DNA from: Streptomyces vilmorinianum
GTDB taxonomy: Bacteria > Actinomycetota > Actinomycetes > Streptomycetales > Streptomycetaceae
Assembly (NCBI RefSeq): GCF_005517195.1
Contig: NZ_CP040244.1
Location: forward strand, 7,272,001 to 7,336,000
Reading direction: 5' to 3'
DNA length: 64,000 nucleotides
Below, in pieces: positions 62,311 through 64,000 of the stretch. The notes under the pieces were generated by a model, which did no database searches, was not told where the DNA came from, and was given only the letters and a program-made list of their open reading frames with translations. A program made the position numbers and the translations under genes. The stretch's first letter is position 1; every line of letters begins with the position of its first letter.

Positions 62311-63255
62311 TCAGCCCAGGAGCTGGTTCTGCAGGGCGACGGTCTGCTGGAACGGGACCGTGAGCGCCTCTCCCTTACGGGACTGGGTGACGAGCGCGAG
62401 CGTGTCACCGGCCTGGATGTAGGCCCAGCGGGTCTGCTCGTCGTCGTGCGGCAGCTCGACGAAGGGGTACGACACGGTGAACGGCACTCTGATGGCAGTC
62501 GGGAACTCGCCGTCCGCCTCGGCCCCCTCCACCCCGTCGAGGACAGGTCCGTCGGTCGAGTCGGCCTGCACCGCGTCGTCCTTGAAGGCCTCCGCGAAGG
62601 CCACCGAGTTGAACCGGAGCAGGTGGATCCGGGTCGTCGTGCCGTCCGGCATGGTCCACCCCCTGGCCGCGATGTGCCGCAGCGCTGACTCGGCCAGCGG
62701 ATCCGACAGCTCGGTCCGATCGTCCTTGCGGTACTGGGACAGGAACTGCTCCACGTCGACCCAGCCGCCGTCCAGCTTGGGGTCGGGCGTGGCACCGGCC
62801 GGGGCGGGCAGGAGGAGCTTGCGCAGGTCGGCGTGGTGGATCTCGCCGTCGTTGCCCTCGGTGTAGGGGCGGGGCACGCCGGCCGGGAGCGCGGGGAGGC
62901 TGAGCTTCGGGTACGCCCAGCGGCCGTCGCTCTCCGTCGCGAGACCGGGCACGTCGGTGCGCTCCATGGAGGTGATCTGGAGCGCGGTCCCGGTTCCGAT
63001 TCCGCCGCACACGAGCACAGCGGCGGTCCAGCGGGCGACGGCCCACAGGAGCGGCCGCCGGGAGCGCTTGGGTTTGGGCTGCTCGGGGTCCACCGTCTGC
63101 CGCACCGCCTGATCCGCCTGATCCGGCTGATCCGGCTGATCCGGCTGATCCGGCTGATCCGGCATCACGGGAGGAACGGCCGAGGCGGCGGGCACCGACT
63201 CGGCTGCCGGAGCAGGGGACTGCTCCGGCAGTGTCACGTCCGTCTGCTCGGTCAT
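62311..63255 (-). CDS. Membrane-anchored protein of unknown function
   Basis: The 314-residue protein has a disordered Pro/Gln/Asp-rich cytoplasmic head with a DQP tripeptide repeat (about 32-47), a basic stop KPKRSRRP and one membrane helix (about 70-92; LLWAVARWTAAVLVCGGIGTGTAL). An extracytoplasmic domain of about 220 residues contains RKLLLPAPAGATPDPKLDGG and FVELPHDDEQTRWAYIQAGDTLALVTQ. Its ATG overlaps the stop of the upstream gene in an ATGA, so they are coupled. The upstream protein shares the KLLLPAP segment, so the two look like diverged paralogues. No known family. Confidence 0.7.
   Translation of the reverse strand: MTEQTDVTLPEQSPAPAAESVPAASAVPPVMPDQPDQPDQPDQPDQADQAVRQTVDPEQPKPKRSRRPLLWAVARWTAAVLVCGGIGTGTALQITSMERTDVPGLATESDGRWAYPKLSLPALPAGVPRPYTEGNDGEIHHADLRKLLLPAPAGATPDPKLDGGWVDVEQFLSQYRKDDRTELSDPLAESALRHIAARGWTMPDGTTTRIHLLRFNSVAFAEAFKDDAVQADSTDGPVLDGVEGAEADGEFPTAIRVPFTVSYPFVELPHDDEQTRWAYIQAGDTLALVTQSRKGEALTVPFQQTVALQNQLLG
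63114..63164. repeat. 9-bp repeat encoding (Asp-Gln-Pro)n
   Basis: ATCCGGCTG occurs four times in a row, flanked by ATCCGCCTG variants. It is translated as the DQP/DQA tract in the cytoplasmic head of the membrane protein. Confidence 0.9.
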
Positions 63256-64000
63256 ACGTACTCCCCCGGGGACTCGATGTGGTCCAGCTGCTTCTTCACC
63301 AGATCCGCCACCGCGGACCTGTCGAACGGCTTGGAGCCGGCGACCGTGACCGTGACCTCGACCTCGGAGTCGTACGCCGTGCAGCGCATCTCCTCCAGCT
63401 GATCGGCCTTCTCCTCCTTGTCCAGGTCCTTGGCCTCGGGAGCCATGTAGCAGGCGGAGTTCTTGTGCCCGCCGATCTTCGGCCCCTTGGGGAACTCGAA
63501 GAGCTCGAAGAGTTCCTTCCTGAGCTCGAACATCTCGCGGATCCGCTTCTTGTCCTTCATCTGCGTGACGCGGATGTACACCACGGTGTCGCCGTCCTGC
63601 GACGCGAAGGACCGGACCGCGATGCCCTTGATCCCGACCTTCTCGACCCGCTTCTCGTACGCGCGGCGCTTCTTGCCGGAGAGCCCCTTGCCCTCCTGCT
63701 TGAGCAGCGCGAGGGCCTCCTTCTCGCCCAGCTCGCTGTCGTTCCCGTACGACTCGACGTCAGGACCGAGCTCGTACCCCTCCGGCGCGGGCAGCAGCAG
63801 CTTGCTGAGCGGCGTCGACGCCTTGCCGCGCAGGGCGCGCAGCGCCGGGTCCTCGTCCCGCGCTGTCATGTCCGTCTGCTCCCAGGGGACCGTCGGCGCG
63901 CTGCGGTCCGCGGAGGCGACGATGACGGCCGTGTACGTGACGCCACCGCCGATCACGCCGAGGACGAGGACGGCGGGTAGGGCGACGGTCAGCAGCTTGC
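63252..64000 (-). CDS. Membrane-anchored protein, paralogue of the downstream gene (5' end outside window)
   Basis: About 249 residues are visible, starting within a membrane helix (KLLTVALPAVLVLGVIGGGVTYTAVIVAS). The extracytoplasmic part has SKLLLPAPEGYELGPDVES, a Lys/Arg/Glu-rich middle (LLKQEGKGLSGKKRRAYEKRVEKVG) and a single Cys pair (SACYMAPEA and EMRCTAYDS). The KLLLPAP segment after the helix is shared with the next gene. The true start lies right of 64000. No function can be assigned. Confidence 0.7.
   Translation of the reverse strand, partial: KLLTVALPAVLVLGVIGGGVTYTAVIVASADRSAPTVPWEQTDMTARDEDPALRALRGKASTPLSKLLLPAPEGYELGPDVESYGNDSELGEKEALALLKQEGKGLSGKKRRAYEKRVEKVGIKGIAVRSFASQDGDTVVYIRVTQMKDKKRIREMFELRKELFELFEFPKGPKIGGHKNSACYMAPEAKDLDKEEKADQLEEMRCTAYDSEVEVTVTVAGSKPFDRSAVADLVKKQLDHIESPGEYV

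Overview
The window is a stretch of linear-chromosome core DNA from a Streptomyces-like actinomycete. The evidence is the very high GC content, many GTG starts, and an assembly of genes typical of the genus: an MsiK-type sugar-ABC ATPase, PhoR/PhoP/PhoU with PHO boxes, CarD, MshA (mycothiol), a Nur-like Fur protein, and RsiG carrying both copies of its c-di-GMP-binding motif. From memory, the order rlmB-cysS-ispF-ispD-carD-phoP-phoR-phoU-...-gpmA-...-mshA-...-rsiG-dtd-ygfZ-nur-nitrobindin resembles the S. coelicolor SCO4240-SCO4175 region; this was not checked by alignment.

Layout. 1-7.2 kb is the edge of a specialised-metabolism locus. It holds an EhpF-like adenylate-forming enzyme (cut by the window edge), an MFS exporter, a BBE-type flavin oxidase, a SARP activator, an F420/NADP-reductase-like protein and a LuxR-family regulator. 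Two near-identical palindromes (core CCCCTCA-NN-TGAGGGG) lie in front of the oxidase operon and in front of the luxR gene. 7.4-13.9 kb holds a secreted beta-propeller-like protein, tRNA-Thr(UGU), a first TnpB element, msiK, a small secreted protein and an NDP-sugar pyrophosphorylase-like protein. 14-25.5 kb is housekeeping: DoxX, rlmB, cysS, ispF/ispD, carD, a lipoprotein, phoP/phoR/phoU, a Cys-rich micro-protein and a GNAT.

25.7-32.8 kb is the most interesting accessory segment. A Trypco2-like small protein is followed 16 bp later by a 1711-residue protein that joins a trypsin-like protease, a STAND/AAA-like P-loop NTPase and 25 complete 38-residue helical repeats. This is the architecture expected of an NTP-dependent conflict (immunity) system. 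Next to it are a 58-residue Cys/His protein, a DUF6980-like protein and a 59-bp hairpin sequence present twice exactly 1000 bp apart.

32.8-43.9 kb returns to core genes: gpmA, an MFS transporter, a beta-helix protein, ybjN, mshA, a methyltransferase, an NlpC/P60 hydrolase, a REC-PP2C phosphatase, DUF2516, an HBHA-like protein and an XRE regulator with a 28-bp perfect palindrome. 44-55.7 kb is a regulation, export and resistance island: an AfsR-like BTAD/NB-ARC regulator, a DrrAB-like ABC exporter, a VOC protein, a UvrA-like (DrrC-like) protein, a DHFR/RibD-fold protein, a TetR regulator and a second DrrAB-like exporter. 55.8-64 kb has an Eis-like acetyltransferase, rsiG, dtd, ygfZ, nur, a second TnpB element whose right end abuts the nitrobindin stop codon, a 32-residue membrane micro-protein, and two overlapping membrane-anchored proteins that share a motif and run off the window.

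A recurrent theme is short in-phase tandem repeats (6-42 bp) at gene ends and between genes; several are translated into low-complexity protein tails or linkers. All functional calls come from reading motifs by eye. No database search was run.
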